Assembly: GCF_016745235.1 (NCBI RefSeq)
Contig: NZ_JAELVM010000001.1
Location: 1,377,856-1,441,855 of the forward strand
DNA length: 64,000 nt
From: Chryseobacterium endalhagicum
GTDB lineage: Bacteria > Bacteroidota > Bacteroidia > Flavobacteriales > Weeksellaceae
Direction: 5' to 3'
Under the pieces are notes generated by a model that saw only the letters and a program-made list of their open reading frames with translations, searched no databases and was not told the DNA's origin. Shown one piece after another: positions 18,376 to 27,614 of the stretch. A program made the translations under genes and the position numbers. Every line of letters starts with the position of its first letter. Within the stretch, counting starts at the first letter, position 1.

Positions 18376-18701
18376 TTTTTTAATATAAAATTTGTTTTTA
18401 AATATAGCTCTTTGCTGCGAATTGATAAAAACGAATTTATACTAATAGTGGGAGCTTTTTTAAGGTGTTGAGGAACGAGTTCAACTGAAATGAATTATTA
18501 ATTTGTAGAGAAATTAAGTGTAGAAAACAGTTCTGGTGAATAAAAAAAAGACGCCACCTCTATTAAAGTGACGCCATTTGGCTGTTGGTGACCAAGACAG
18601 GATTATTTTCAAACTCTTTCATCGATGATTTGGTTCGATTGAGCCCAATTAAACTGCGGCTACGGAAGCTTCAGCTCTGACTAATTTTGCCAGTTAAAAT
18701 A
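18376..18701. other. gene-free stretch with decayed tail repeat (copy D)
   Basis: No gene is seen. At 18571-18587 the run GCCATTTGGCTGTTG recurs with one mismatch at 20452-20465. From 18588 the bases GTGACCAAGACAGGA...CAAACTCTTT align without gaps with 24104-24140. This is the most decayed copy of the repeated protein tail described at 20466, 24104 and 25449. Its first 17 bases also resemble the 3' end of the tRNA-Arg at 44811. Confidence 0.45.
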
Positions 18702-19019
18702 TTAACCTGTTATTTTCAATGACTGAATATATCCGTCAGATAATTGAAAATGATATTTCAAAACAACAGGACTGCCTGGAAAATTTCCTGAAACTTCCGC
18801 AGATAAGATGTTTTCATTTTCATTATAGTGTAGTGGTTTCATAGTGGCCTGGTATTCTTTGTTGGCTTTGTCAATCCAGTTTTCAATTTCAGCTTTTCTG
18901 TTATGGGTTTGGCCTTCATCATATACCTCTGCATTTTCGGTAAAACAATTTGCATACGCTGAACTGTTAAATTCATTTTGCGCTTTTACTAAGTCTGAGA
19001 TAATGTTTGGTAAATTCAT
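18702..19019 (-). CDS. NTF2-like / SnoaL-fold protein
   Basis: 105 aa. One NTF2-like domain: the N-terminal helix with NEFNSSAYANCFTENAEVYDEG, then RKAEIENWIDKA and a C-terminal curved sheet (VVLKYHFQLSDGYIQSLKITG). This corresponds to the nuclear transport factor 2 superfamily, which covers small-molecule isomerases and binding proteins of many kinds. It lies 20 nt downstream of the SDR gene in the same direction, so the two form an operon controlled from the SDR/HxlR divergent promoter. Confidence 0.85.
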   Translation of the reverse strand: MNLPNIISDLVKAQNEFNSSAYANCFTENAEVYDEGQTHNRKAEIENWIDKANKEYQATMKPLHYNENENILSAEVSGNFPGSPVVLKYHFQLSDGYIQSLKITG

Positions 19020-19039
19020 TGTATTATATTTTAAGTTTA

Positions 19040-19834
19040 TTAAATGGTTGGCACAGTGCCGCCATCGATTACAAATTCAGTTCCGGTTAAATAATTAGCT
19101 CTTGGTGAAACAAGAAACCCTACTAATTCAGCGACTTCCTGCGGTTCAGCAGGTCTGCCATAAGGTATTCCGCCAAGTGCATCCATAACACTTTTTTGAG
19201 CCTCCTCAACAGACGTATTTGAACCTTTGGCGATCCTTTCCAAAAAAGCATCTGTTGCCGTTGTTTTTATCCATCCCGGCGAAACAGTCAGCACACGAAC
19301 ACCCTTCGGTGTAACTTCATTAGATAAACTTTTGCTGTAATTGATTAATCCTGCTTTTGCTGCTGCATACGGCAAAGTAGAATCGTACAAAGGCAATTTG
19401 CCCTGAATTGAAGCGATGTGAATAATAACCCCTGCTTTTCGCTCTATCATTTGTGGTAAAAATCCTCTGTCCAGCCGAACAGGAGCAAGCAGATTAGCCC
19501 GTAGGGTTGATTCCCAGTCTTCATCAGATAATACGGTAAAGCCGCCTGAGGGTGTTGATGAAGAGCCAAGATTGTTGATAAGAATGTCCAGCCTGCCGTA
19601 ATGAGACAGCACTTCGCTGATTACTTTTTGAGCTCCTTCCGCTTCACTTAAATCAGCTGAAATAAAATGAAGATGGCTGTTTTCTTCTTCAGGTGCATTT
19701 CTTGCGGTGATAATAACCGTTGCGCCAGCTTGTAACAGCCTTTCTGCAATTGCTTTTCCGGTTCCTTTCGTACCTCCGGTTACCAGGGCAATTTTACCTT
19801 GAAGTTCATGGTTGTAATTAAATTGATTTTGCAT
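19040..19834 (-). CDS. SDR-family oxidoreductase
   Basis: 264 aa from the ATG at 19834; an in-frame upstream extension of 23 codons lies over the promoter and is rejected. The Rossmann motif TGGTKGTG follows the first strand. NNLGSS replaces the NNAG motif, Ser is at the position of SIQGKLP, and the catalytic YAAAK matches the YxxxK pair. The C-terminus (YLTGTEFVIDGGTVP) is the classical SDR ending. The substrate is unknown. It is transcribed divergently from an HxlR regulator, a common pairing in which the regulator represses the reductase in response to electrophiles or quinones. Confidence 0.9.
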   Translation of the reverse strand: MQNQFNYNHELQGKIALVTGGTKGTGKAIAERLLQAGATVIITARNAPEEENSHLHFISADLSEAEGAQKVISEVLSHYGRLDILINNLGSSSTPSGGFTVLSDEDWESTLRANLLAPVRLDRGFLPQMIERKAGVIIHIASIQGKLPLYDSTLPYAAAKAGLINYSKSLSNEVTPKGVRVLTVSPGWIKTTATDAFLERIAKGSNTSVEEAQKSVMDALGGIPYGRPAEPQEVAELVGFLVSPRANYLTGTEFVIDGGTVPTI

Positions 19835-19924
19835 TGTCTGATTCTTTGATACAAATTTCCGAAGTATCACGCTTTCAGACAATAACGGAAAACCGAATCG
19901 CATAGGGATAATTTTTTCCCCTAT

Positions 19925-19940
19925 TGTACAATTTGGTACA
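19925..19940. promoter_or_regulatory. TGTAC-N6-GTACA operator candidate for HxlR
   Basis: A perfect inverted repeat in the 123-bp space between the divergent SDR and HxlR starts. Its size and position fit the operators of winged-helix HxlR dimers. Binding is inferred. Confidence 0.6.
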
Positions 19941-19957
19941 TTGGACTAAATTTGTTT

Positions 19958-20323
19958 ATGCATGAGAGAAAAATACCTTTGAATTTAAACTGCGGTCTCG
20001 ACCTTATTGGTGAAGTCCTTTACGGAAAATGGAAGATCCGTCTGCTATGGTTTATCAATGAAGGGCAACTGCGTCCCAGTGAATTGCAGCGTAAAATTCC
20101 GGATGCTTCAAGACGGGTTTTAAATATCCAATTGAAAGAATTGGAAGAGCACGAGCTCGTGACAAAGAAGATTTACCCGGTTGTTCCGCCAAAAGTTGAA
20201 TATTCTCTCACAGATTTTGGGAAGACCTTAATTCCGGTAATTTCTGCATTAGGGTATTGGGGTGATGAGAATGAAGCCAGGCTGAGAAGGGTAATTTTAA
20301 ACAGAATGGGGGAGAATGATTGA
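19958..20323 (+). CDS. HxlR-family transcriptional regulator
   Basis: 121 aa from the ATG at 19958 (a TTG six bases upstream is also in frame). The HxlR winged-helix is complete: CGLDLIGEVLYGKWKIRLLW at the start, the recognition region RPSELQRKIPDASRRVLNIQLKELE, and the wing EHELVTKKIYPVVPPKVEYSLT. A cysteine near the N-terminus (C11) is in the position of the redox-sensing Cys of this family. It is divergent from the SDR/NTF2 operon and probably regulates both. Confidence 0.9.
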   Translation: MHERKIPLNLNCGLDLIGEVLYGKWKIRLLWFINEGQLRPSELQRKIPDASRRVLNIQLKELEEHELVTKKIYPVVPPKVEYSLTDFGKTLIPVISALGYWGDENEARLRRVILNRMGEND

Positions 20324-20465
20324 GATGGGTATTCCAGAATTGTTTTGTATGTAAATAGTAAATGGGACAAACTAATTTTAGAAACATAACTAATTTACAG
20401 TATATAATCTAATGAATTGATGGTTTTGATTTTTAAGGAAAAAAAATGGCGCCGTTTGGCTGTTG

Positions 20466-20537
20466 GTGAACTTGCTGGTTGGAGCATCGAACCAATTTTT
20501 AAAAAATCTTGAAGGTGTTTTATATGTATGTATTTGA
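20466..20537 (+). pseudogene. decayed C-terminal tail repeat (copy B)
   Basis: Reads VNLLVGASNQFLKNLEGVL...CI then TGA. It aligns codon for codon, with no gaps, with copy A (24104-24175) and copy C (25449-25517), all ending at the same place. No intact gene lies upstream, so this is the stranded end of a lost gene family. The parent protein is unknown. Confidence 0.5.
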
Positions 20538-20680
20538 AAAATAAGTGTTTATATTGATGTTTGTTTTGTGTGTTAACAATATGGAAGATACTATACCAAA
20601 ATTCGATGGTTCTTTTGGTAGACAAGTTTTTCGCATAATTTCTAAGAGTAAAGATTTTCAGGTGAAATTTAAAATGCAAT

Positions 20681-20897
20681 GATCGAACTTATCTATGCCC
20701 TGCATATTTCCGGCAGTGTCTCCAATGGAATGGTAGGATTAAAAAGAATTAGTAAGCTTTTTTGAGGAATTATTCGAGGTTAATCTTGGGGACATCCATC
20801 ATGCGTTTTACCAAATGAAATATCGGGCTGGTGAAAAGCAAGTTACTTACATCACCTTACGAATTCATTAGAACAGTATATGGAAAGAGATCTTTAA
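20681..20897 (+). pseudogene. rteC-like regulator remnant (two frameshifts)
   Basis: Three consecutive frames together give an RteC C-terminal domain: MIELIYALHISGSVSNGMVG (from 20681), then after a +1 shift near 20762 EELFEVNLGDIHHAFYQMK, then after another shift near 20850 LTNSLEQYMERDL and TAA at 20895-20897. ELIYALHxSGSxxxG and LGDxxxxFxxM are hallmarks of RteC, a regulator of Bacteroides conjugative transposons. The gene is dead and marks a former mobile element. Confidence 0.7.
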
Positions 20898-20937
20898 TCA
20901 TCGTACGTTCTTCAGGTCCGGCAATAAATGAATTTTT

Positions 20938-20970
20938 AAAAGGGGTATCTCATATTGAGACCCCCTTTTT
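20938..20970 (-). terminator. terminator of the T9SS cargo gene
   Basis: The stem AAAAGGGG/CCCCTTTT with an inner TCTCA/TGAGA pairing has T-runs on both sides. It lies just past the stop of the minus-strand gene ending at 20989. Confidence 0.8.
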
Positions 20971-20988
20971 TATTTAAAGCTTATTTAT

Positions 20989-23547
20989 TTAATGTTTTAT
21001 TACCAATTGAACAGATATCCTCTCTTCTGGAGCTGTTATTATAACAAAATAGCTGCCACTTGGTAGATCAGAGGTTGAAAAATTAACATTGTTCAGCCCT
21101 TTGTTAAAATTCTTATTACTTTCGATAGATTTCACCATTTTCCCAAGCAGATCAAATACCTGTATATTAATAAGATTGTTCTGGGACAATTCAAAATCCA
21201 GTTTTGCAAAATCGGATGATGGATTTGGCGCTATACTAATCCCTTTAAAATTTGAATGAGTATTAGAAGGACTTGTTTTAGCCATTTCTTCATAAAAAGA
21301 TTCTCCAGTTTCCTGTGTATGGTTGATCTTTACGTTAAAGACACATGCACTTCCATAATGCTGATCCGGTTTTTCAGCGGATACCTGTGAAACGGTATAC
21401 TGATAATCCTGAATCAGATCTGTTGGCTGTTTAAGTTCAAAAGTGAACTTTATTGCCCTGTATTCTCCAGGCTCCAGTGAAATGTTAGCCAATTGAGCAT
21501 TGTCGAAATTGGTAACCTCAATCTCATGTTTTTCAGCATTAAAAATTTCTATTCCTTTTCCTTCTGATCCTGCAGCCGTCCATTTCTCCCATAAGCGATC
21601 ATCCAGTTTAATTTTTATTCTACCTATATTGCTGAAACTGTTATCGTTTACCATAGTTCGGTCAAACCTTACTATAAAGTCTGTTTGAGTTGAAGTAGGA
21701 TTTCCGATAAATATTGAACTGTCATATTGATAGTGCGTTCCCTCCGATACTCCAAGTGGTACCAAAGAAGTATTACGCGTTACAATATTGTTGTTATTTT
21801 TAACATTGTCTCCCATCATATTGGTTGTGCTGGCGGGAAGCTCACTGTACATAGGGTCATTGACGTTAACTATTCTTCCCAGGAAACATAATATAGGATT
21901 GCTGATTACGTTGGGGTCTCCAAATAATGACGGGTTTACCGGCTGCCACTTCGCATCAATGATGATTTCCTGTCCCGGCTGTAAAGGTGGAACAATAAAC
22001 CCAGGAGTGCTAGGATTGCTGCTGTCATAATCAGGAGCATTACTATTGAAAACCAGACTTTTTGATTTTAATTCCCCTCCGGCAGGAATGCAGGTACTGG
22101 TTTGTGGGTTTATAATACACTTTGATCCATCCCATGAATTAAGAGCAGTTGGCGAAGGAGGATTCACAGGAACTATATTATTGTCCCAAGATTCCCCTGT
22201 GGCACCCATAGTCCAGTATAGCCTTACACGGCTTTCAGTAGATTCTGTACAGCCAATATTTCTTACTCTGAATCTCATTATATTATACCTGGACGGATCA
22301 GAAGAATAACCGGGATTCTGATGAGTAACGCTTAATCCATTCACTGTCTTTCTGTTCCAGATATCATTGCTTTCCCAGATAACTTCATTTCCCGGCGATG
22401 GTATATAAGGTTCAGCTCCGGTATCAGCAGCATTGTCGAATGCGGCCAGATCCCACCTGTAGTTGACCTGATTATAATTTTCATAATCTATCTGGTCCGG
22501 AAGAAGTCTTGTCCCATAATAGGCGATGTCCATATTGGGTAAAGTAAGATTAGGAACCTCTGTTACGGTTATAGCATTAGGATTTATAGAAGCTAGTTTA
22601 TAACCTTGGCTACCATTTTCCTTTGAAACATAAAATTTCCAGTCAGCAGCCCTTTCAATATAAGAGTTATGATATGCAGCAGAATTTGGTATATAATGGG
22701 CATACTGAAATAGCAGATTGATAATAAGAATTCCTTTATATGCCGGATTGTAACTGTTCTGTGCAATAATAATGTTATTATAATCAACAAATTCAACTCC
22801 ATGAACTTTTCCTGGTGCAGGAATAATCGGATAAGTAGTATTGATGTAATTACCCTCTGAATCTAGGTTATGAACTATTAAGTTGGAAGTACCTTCTCCA
22901 AAAGCTAATCGCATATTTCCCGTTACCGGATCTTCAAATAATTCTACATCAGTTGGATCATCTGTACCAAAAGCAGGTAATAATCCATGATGTGAGATTC
23001 CATTTCTATCAATAAGAAATTTATCCACATTATTCCCAACAACAAATAAATAACGGGTCTTGTTTTTTCTCAACTTAGATATCGCAAAGGCCTTATCTCC
23101 CTTTGGACCTATATGTTCTGTCTGAGAAAGTGAGACTGAAAGACCATTAACTGTTACTTTTACATATATCAACTCATTGCTGCAATTAATACATACCGGC
23201 CTTTGTGTCATGGCAATAATGTAAAATTCGTTGCACGTTCCCGGAACGTTAACTACCGAAACTTCTCTGCCAAGATTATTGATATCAATATAACCTACAT
23301 TAACATTATTTCTATTGTAGACGCTATTTCCCCGAATGTAAAACAATAGCTCTCCATCGGGACCAAAACCGGCATTTGACCCAATGCCAGACCAAGCTTG
23401 CCCCAAGGGGTTGGACAAAAGTTGTGGTACTAAGGTATTCTGAAAATTAACAAGGGAAGTTCCTAAAACCCATTGGGGCGATTGAGCATTCATCAGGGGT
23501 ATAAAATTTGCGATTGCAAAAAGCAGTAGTATTAGATTTTTTTTCAT
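20989..23547 (-). CDS. large secreted protein with T9SS type A sorting domain
   Basis: 852 aa. A signal peptide is at 1-21 (ending LMNAQ). The N-terminal ~380 residues look like repeated beta-propeller or kelch-like blades (FGPDGELLFYIRGNSVYN, FYIIAMTQRPV). A beta-sandwich region follows with CIxPxxxxCIPAGGE and DDRLWEKW. The last ~75 residues (ISIAPNPSSDFAKLDFEL...GKMVKSIES...LPSGSYFVIIT) are the type A C-terminal sorting domain of the type IX secretion system, removed on export. It is probably cell-surface attached or released; the function is unknown. Flanked on both sides by gene remnants. Confidence 0.88.
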   Translation of the reverse strand: MKKNLILLLFAIANFIPLMNAQSPQWVLGTSLVNFQNTLVPQLLSNPLGQAWSGIGSNAGFGPDGELLFYIRGNSVYNRNNVNVGYIDINNLGREVSVVNVPGTCNEFYIIAMTQRPVCINCSNELIYVKVTVNGLSVSLSQTEHIGPKGDKAFAISKLRKNKTRYLFVVGNNVDKFLIDRNGISHHGLLPAFGTDDPTDVELFEDPVTGNMRLAFGEGTSNLIVHNLDSEGNYINTTYPIIPAPGKVHGVEFVDYNNIIIAQNSYNPAYKGILIINLLFQYAHYIPNSAAYHNSYIERAADWKFYVSKENGSQGYKLASINPNAITVTEVPNLTLPNMDIAYYGTRLLPDQIDYENYNQVNYRWDLAAFDNAADTGAEPYIPSPGNEVIWESNDIWNRKTVNGLSVTHQNPGYSSDPSRYNIMRFRVRNIGCTESTESRVRLYWTMGATGESWDNNIVPVNPPSPTALNSWDGSKCIINPQTSTCIPAGGELKSKSLVFNSNAPDYDSSNPSTPGFIVPPLQPGQEIIIDAKWQPVNPSLFGDPNVISNPILCFLGRIVNVNDPMYSELPASTTNMMGDNVKNNNNIVTRNTSLVPLGVSEGTHYQYDSSIFIGNPTSTQTDFIVRFDRTMVNDNSFSNIGRIKIKLDDRLWEKWTAAGSEGKGIEIFNAEKHEIEVTNFDNAQLANISLEPGEYRAIKFTFELKQPTDLIQDYQYTVSQVSAEKPDQHYGSACVFNVKINHTQETGESFYEEMAKTSPSNTHSNFKGISIAPNPSSDFAKLDFELSQNNLINIQVFDLLGKMVKSIESNKNFNKGLNNVNFSTSDLPSGSYFVIITAPEERISVQLVIKH

Positions 23548-23936
23548 AAATAGTTGGTTTAATCCTTAGGGTTAGGTTGTTTTTGTTAAATAGGTTTGTT
23601 AAATGGTGACCAAGTAACACTATAATACTTAACAGACACTAATTTAGAAGATGTAGGTAATGATACATTGATAGAACTAACAACTGCGTTGAATGAAACA
23701 ATATCTGCGTTTGACTATTCAATAGATGCGATTTTTACCCTGAAATATCTTGGTAATTTTTAATATTAGATAAAAAAACTATGTATTATAAATAGGTGCT
23801 CATAAATAGCTATCAACTTGTGCATAAAGGGGAGTTGGACGATCCTGACTTTTAATAGCTTCAGATAAAAAGAAGGTTTAGAACAGAAGATGGGCAAAGC
23901 TCTTAATGCAGTTACCAATACTTAGAAATGTTATAG
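23548..23936. other. gene-free stretch upstream of T9SS gene
   Basis: No intact gene. An open stretch of about 46 codons (roughly 23624-23764, plus strand) reads LTDTNLEDVGNDTLIEL and continues to FTLKYLGNF then stop. It may be another fragment, but I recognise nothing in it. Confidence 0.3.
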
Positions 23937-24095
23937 AAAGCCAATAGAACAGATAAAAGTGGTATACCTGAAAAAATAATATTTGATGGGACGGATTTTC
24001 AAACACCCAAAATCAACTCATTGATTTATAATATCTTGTTGATGGGAAAGGAATTAGCAAAACAAAAAAAAGGATTAAAATTTGTAAAATTTTAA
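23937..24095 (+). pseudogene. C-terminal remnant of a serine recombinase
   Basis: 52 in-frame codons: KANRTDKSGIPEKIIFDGTD, then FQTPKINSLIYNILLMGKEL, ending in a lysine-rich tail and TAA. The pattern IPExIxFDG-x3-xTPxIN-x7-ILLxGKEL resembles the C-terminal end of large Bacteroidota serine recombinases. It lines up with the end of the intact recombinase in this window (IPPVDIDYKTGDLSLDLNQA followed by ILLKKS). Stops cut the frame just upstream, so the gene is dead. It supports an older integration here. Confidence 0.5.
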
Positions 24096-24103
24096 TCCTT
24101 TTT
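24067..24103. terminator. 17-bp perfect-stem hairpin terminator
   Basis: AAAAAGGATTAAAATTT and its exact reverse complement are separated by GTA. It overlaps the last codons of the recombinase remnant and could act in either direction. Confidence 0.75.
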
Positions 24104-24175
24104 GTGAACTTGACAGGACGCTATCCAAACTCTTTTTTTACTGATATAGAAAATGTCTTAGAGTTATGTGGTTGA
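24104..24175 (+). pseudogene. decayed C-terminal tail repeat (copy A)
   Basis: Reads VNLTGRYPNSFFTDIENVL...CG then TGA, starting directly after the hairpin. It is the same length and aligns gaplessly with copies B and C. See the finding on tail repeats. Confidence 0.5.
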
Positions 24176-24409
24176 AAATAAGTAGTATATAAATATTGTC
24201 TTTACGCATAAACTTAAAAAGATGTTCTTTAAACACATTTCCGGAAGATTTTGTCTTATAAGTCAGTTTGATTTGCTGGAATAATTGTTTTATATCTTGA
24301 CGATTGATAAAATATTGGTTGGTGATCAAAATATTAGATGAGACAAGAGTTGGAATATTGTGATTCACTTTCAGAATGATAAAATCTAGATCAATTTTGG
24401 TTTCCGAAT

Positions 24410-25066
<657 letters not shown>

Positions 25067-25206
25067 AATATAAAAATATTTGAGTTTAAAATTTTAGTGG
25101 TTAGATTCTGTTATTATTTTCAGTTTTTGTCTTGCTAAGTAAGAAAAAGTATTGTTGAACTTTCTTACGCATTAGTGATTTCCAGAATAAATCATTACGA
25201 AATCGG

Positions 25207-25249
25207 TATACAAAAAAACTGCAAATAGTCAATTTGCAGGATTTGTATA
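25207..25249. other. two-part hairpin in a 533-bp gene-free stretch
   Basis: TATACAAA/TTTGTATA encloses CTGCAAAT/ATTTGCAG with a 5-nt loop. It has no T-tract directly at its end, so it is not an obvious terminator. The rest of 25067-25599 contains only the tail repeat at 25449 and no gene. Confidence 0.4.
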
Positions 25250-25448
25250 TTCTTAAATCACTGAATTAACTTTTAAAATGTCGTTGAATATGAATGGATA
25301 ACAGTTTTATAACATGAAATTAAGACTTGGTAAAGCCATATTTTTCTTCTCTCTTTTTAAATGCTACCTGTGGGGAGTGCCGGGAAATTAATATCTATAT
25401 TTTCAGCTCCGATTAAAGAGATTAAATAATACATAAAATGGATAATAT

Positions 25449-25517
25449 GACTTGCTGGTAGGAAAATCGAGCCAATTTTTTGAGGATTTAGAAAAGGTTT
25501 TGAATGTATGTGATTGA
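25449..25517 (+). pseudogene. decayed C-terminal tail repeat (copy C)
   Basis: Reads DLLVGKSSQFFEDLEKVL...CD then TGA. It is the best-preserved copy and closest to copy B (LLVGxSxQF, LExVLxVC). Confidence 0.5.
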
Positions 25518-25599
25518 TTGTTATGTTTTTTTGTTTTGGTTTGATCTCTGTTATGTTTCGAAGCTACTTAATTGGTACATTAAAATATTGTTAACTCTA

Positions 25600-27369
25600 T
25601 TATTTTTCAACTTCAATATCTATCCAGTTTTGGATCATGTTTAAGATAATATGTAAATTATTTACACAAGCGAAGAGTATTTGATAACCCTGGATCACAG
25701 AAGGCGAAGTCCTATCAACTGAAATTAAATCAAAGGCATTATTGATCTCACTACTTGGTAAATGAGCATCTCCATGTCTCAGTTCATAGACTCCAACAAG
25801 AGGCGCGGTAATTTCTCTTGCTTTTTCTTTTGGAATTTTTATTGCTAGCAGATTTTCAAGAGTTTTTAATGAACCCCATTTAGTACCCTTTGGGGGAATA
25901 GCTATTTTTTGAAGGGATTCTATATCAATATCATCGATTATAATTCTAGCAATATCCTTCGCCAGAGAGAACAGCCCTTTGTCGTCAACTGCTCGGAATC
26001 TATTTATTGTAGCTATAATTTCTTCGACAGAGTGATGTCCTCTAAAAAACTTTATATTAAACTGTTTTTCAAATGCTTCATTTATTTCATTAATTACTCT
26101 TTTTAGAAATCGTTCTGGTGCATGTGTGCTTGCGGGCTCTGCTTTCACTTGCGAGGCGTACAACTCTTTGCCAATTCCACCTTCAGGAGCAACGTTGTGC
26201 GCTGACCAAATCTGTTGCTGCCAAGACGGTAGCCTCCCGATGTCTTTTGCATAAACAGTAATTAAACCTATCTCATTGACACCAAAGTGTATATTCCAAG
26301 ACGGTGAACAGGAAAGTTTTCCTGTGTCCCTTGTATACCAATCTAAAGAACTCCCACGTATCGATAATATATGTGAGGCTAATTCAGGTTTGAACCATAA
26401 CCACTTTCCGCCTTGTTTTAATTGATTACCTGTCTCTTTATTACCGATAACGTCAACTATATAGTAAAAATCTATATTGTCCTCATGTCCTAAAGTAATT
26501 GGGCTGGTGGCAGCTGGATTGATCCATTCATATTTCCATAGTTCCGCTATTAGACGGTATAATTTTTTTCCTGCAAAGTTTTTTTCATAATATTCCGATT
26601 TCACATTTTCGTTCGTAGGAAATGCTGTCATATCAGGTACATCATCATTTTCATCAACATCTGTTCTACTAGCATGGGATATGGCAATTTTTTCTCCAAA
26701 TGCAAATCCTCCTTCAAGTATTTCTAAGATGTTAAATTCCCAGATGTCTTTACCATTTTTAGATTGTGCGGAATCTTTATCCCAAGGCAGTGGGGGCTTA
26801 GTTTCCAATATTGCATCCCTGCTGAAAAAGGAGGTGACATACAAGCCAGAATTCCTTGCAGCTAAGTAATCTTTTAAAAATTGATTTTTTATTTGCAGAT
26901 TGACAGGTTCACTCTCTTCATTTCTTTCCAGTTTTGCTACTTCGGTATAACCCTGTCTAGGGCAGACCCAAACATCACCCTCTCTCTTTAAACCCAAATT
27001 TGTTACAAGGTCCTGATGCAAATGCCACTCATGATTATCGTAATTATTGTCGAAAGTCTGGTCTAATACTAAATGAATGCCCTTTACATTCTCACCTTCA
27101 TATAAATCAGACTGTGAATAATTTTCATATACAAAATTTAACCCTACTGAATGACCTATTCCCACATCACTCCATGATAATTGTTCAGCACTTTCTCTTT
27201 GATCTACAGAAATCATTAAAGTTCCATGACCCGTAAAGTCTTCTTTGTAGCCATTTTTTCCAAAGGCTATATCATTTTGAACAGATTTTTGGGATCTTAG
27301 TGATACCCATACGGAATTATCCAATTTTCTTTTTCTTAGATCCTTCATTTCAAACCATGTATGATCCAT
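25600..27369 (-). CDS. 589-aa protein with HEPN-like C-terminal domain, candidate defence effector
   Basis: I do not recognise the N-terminal ~400 residues: a mixed alpha/beta, Trp-rich, soluble region without P-loop or nuclease motif. The C-terminal ~170 residues are helical and contain VYELRHGDAHLP with R531-x4-H536, which fits the Rx4-6H motif of HEPN RNases; a helix with many hydrophobics follows it, as in HEPN domains. No signal peptide. The promoter has an exact TATATTTG -7 box (27412-27405) with TTACGG-TTTT-CCTTAC 21 nt upstream, the element shared with qatA and the Avs-like gene. It is divergent from a Septu-like ATPase/HNH pair. An RNA-cleaving abortive-infection role is inference from the motif and neighbourhood. 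The ATG at 27369 is supported by the promoter position. Confidence 0.7.
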   Translation of the reverse strand: MDHTWFEMKDLRKRKLDNSVWVSLRSQKSVQNDIAFGKNGYKEDFTGHGTLMISVDQRESAEQLSWSDVGIGHSVGLNFVYENYSQSDLYEGENVKGIHLVLDQTFDNNYDNHEWHLHQDLVTNLGLKREGDVWVCPRQGYTEVAKLERNEESEPVNLQIKNQFLKDYLAARNSGLYVTSFFSRDAILETKPPLPWDKDSAQSKNGKDIWEFNILEILEGGFAFGEKIAISHASRTDVDENDDVPDMTAFPTNENVKSEYYEKNFAGKKLYRLIAELWKYEWINPAATSPITLGHEDNIDFYYIVDVIGNKETGNQLKQGGKWLWFKPELASHILSIRGSSLDWYTRDTGKLSCSPSWNIHFGVNEIGLITVYAKDIGRLPSWQQQIWSAHNVAPEGGIGKELYASQVKAEPASTHAPERFLKRVINEINEAFEKQFNIKFFRGHHSVEEIIATINRFRAVDDKGLFSLAKDIARIIIDDIDIESLQKIAIPPKGTKWGSLKTLENLLAIKIPKEKAREITAPLVGVYELRHGDAHLPSSEINNAFDLISVDRTSPSVIQGYQILFACVNNLHIILNMIQNWIDIEVEK

Positions 27370-27404
27370 ATCTTGTGTGTTTAATTAATTTTTATGTGAG
27401 AATT

Positions 27405-27449
27405 CAAATATACAAAACGGTCTTTTCTCTATTGTAAGGAAAACCGTAA
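27405..27449 (-). promoter_or_regulatory. promoter of the HEPN-like gene with TTACGG-N4-CCTTAC element
   Basis: On the minus strand TTACGG-TTTT-CCTTAC (27449-27434) is followed 21 nt later by TATATTTG (27412-27405), an exact -7 consensus, 35 nt before the ATG. ATTACGGTTTTCC is also read on the plus strand at 3741-3753 in the qatA promoter. Confidence 0.6.
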
Positions 27450-27545
27450 TGGCAAATAAAATACATATTAAGTTTTTTTATCAATATTTACCCTGAATTG
27501 TATCTTGATTTCAAATTTGGCTGTTCGAAATGAGTGGAATATTTG

Positions 27546-27553
27546 TAAATTTG
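27546..27553 (+). promoter_or_regulatory. -7 box of the Septu-like operon
   Basis: TAAATTTG matches TAnnTTTG and lies 61 nt before the ATG at 27615. No TTACGG element is correctly spaced for this direction. Confidence 0.45.
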
Positions 27554-27614
27554 AAAAAAAGATAACCAACCTTCAAATTGTCTCTCATATCTTTTTTAAG
27601 GTTATAAATACTCT

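Noticed and set aside
18588..18620. Complete tRNA gene or attachment duplicate of tRNA-Arg
   Set aside because: Only about 17 bases resemble the tRNA 3' end and no cloverleaf can be formed; it fits better as a decayed copy of the tail repeat.
20395..20679. Minus-strand 94-codon frame
   Set aside because: The plus strand carries the tail repeat shared with 24104 and 25449; the minus frame is not conserved between copies.
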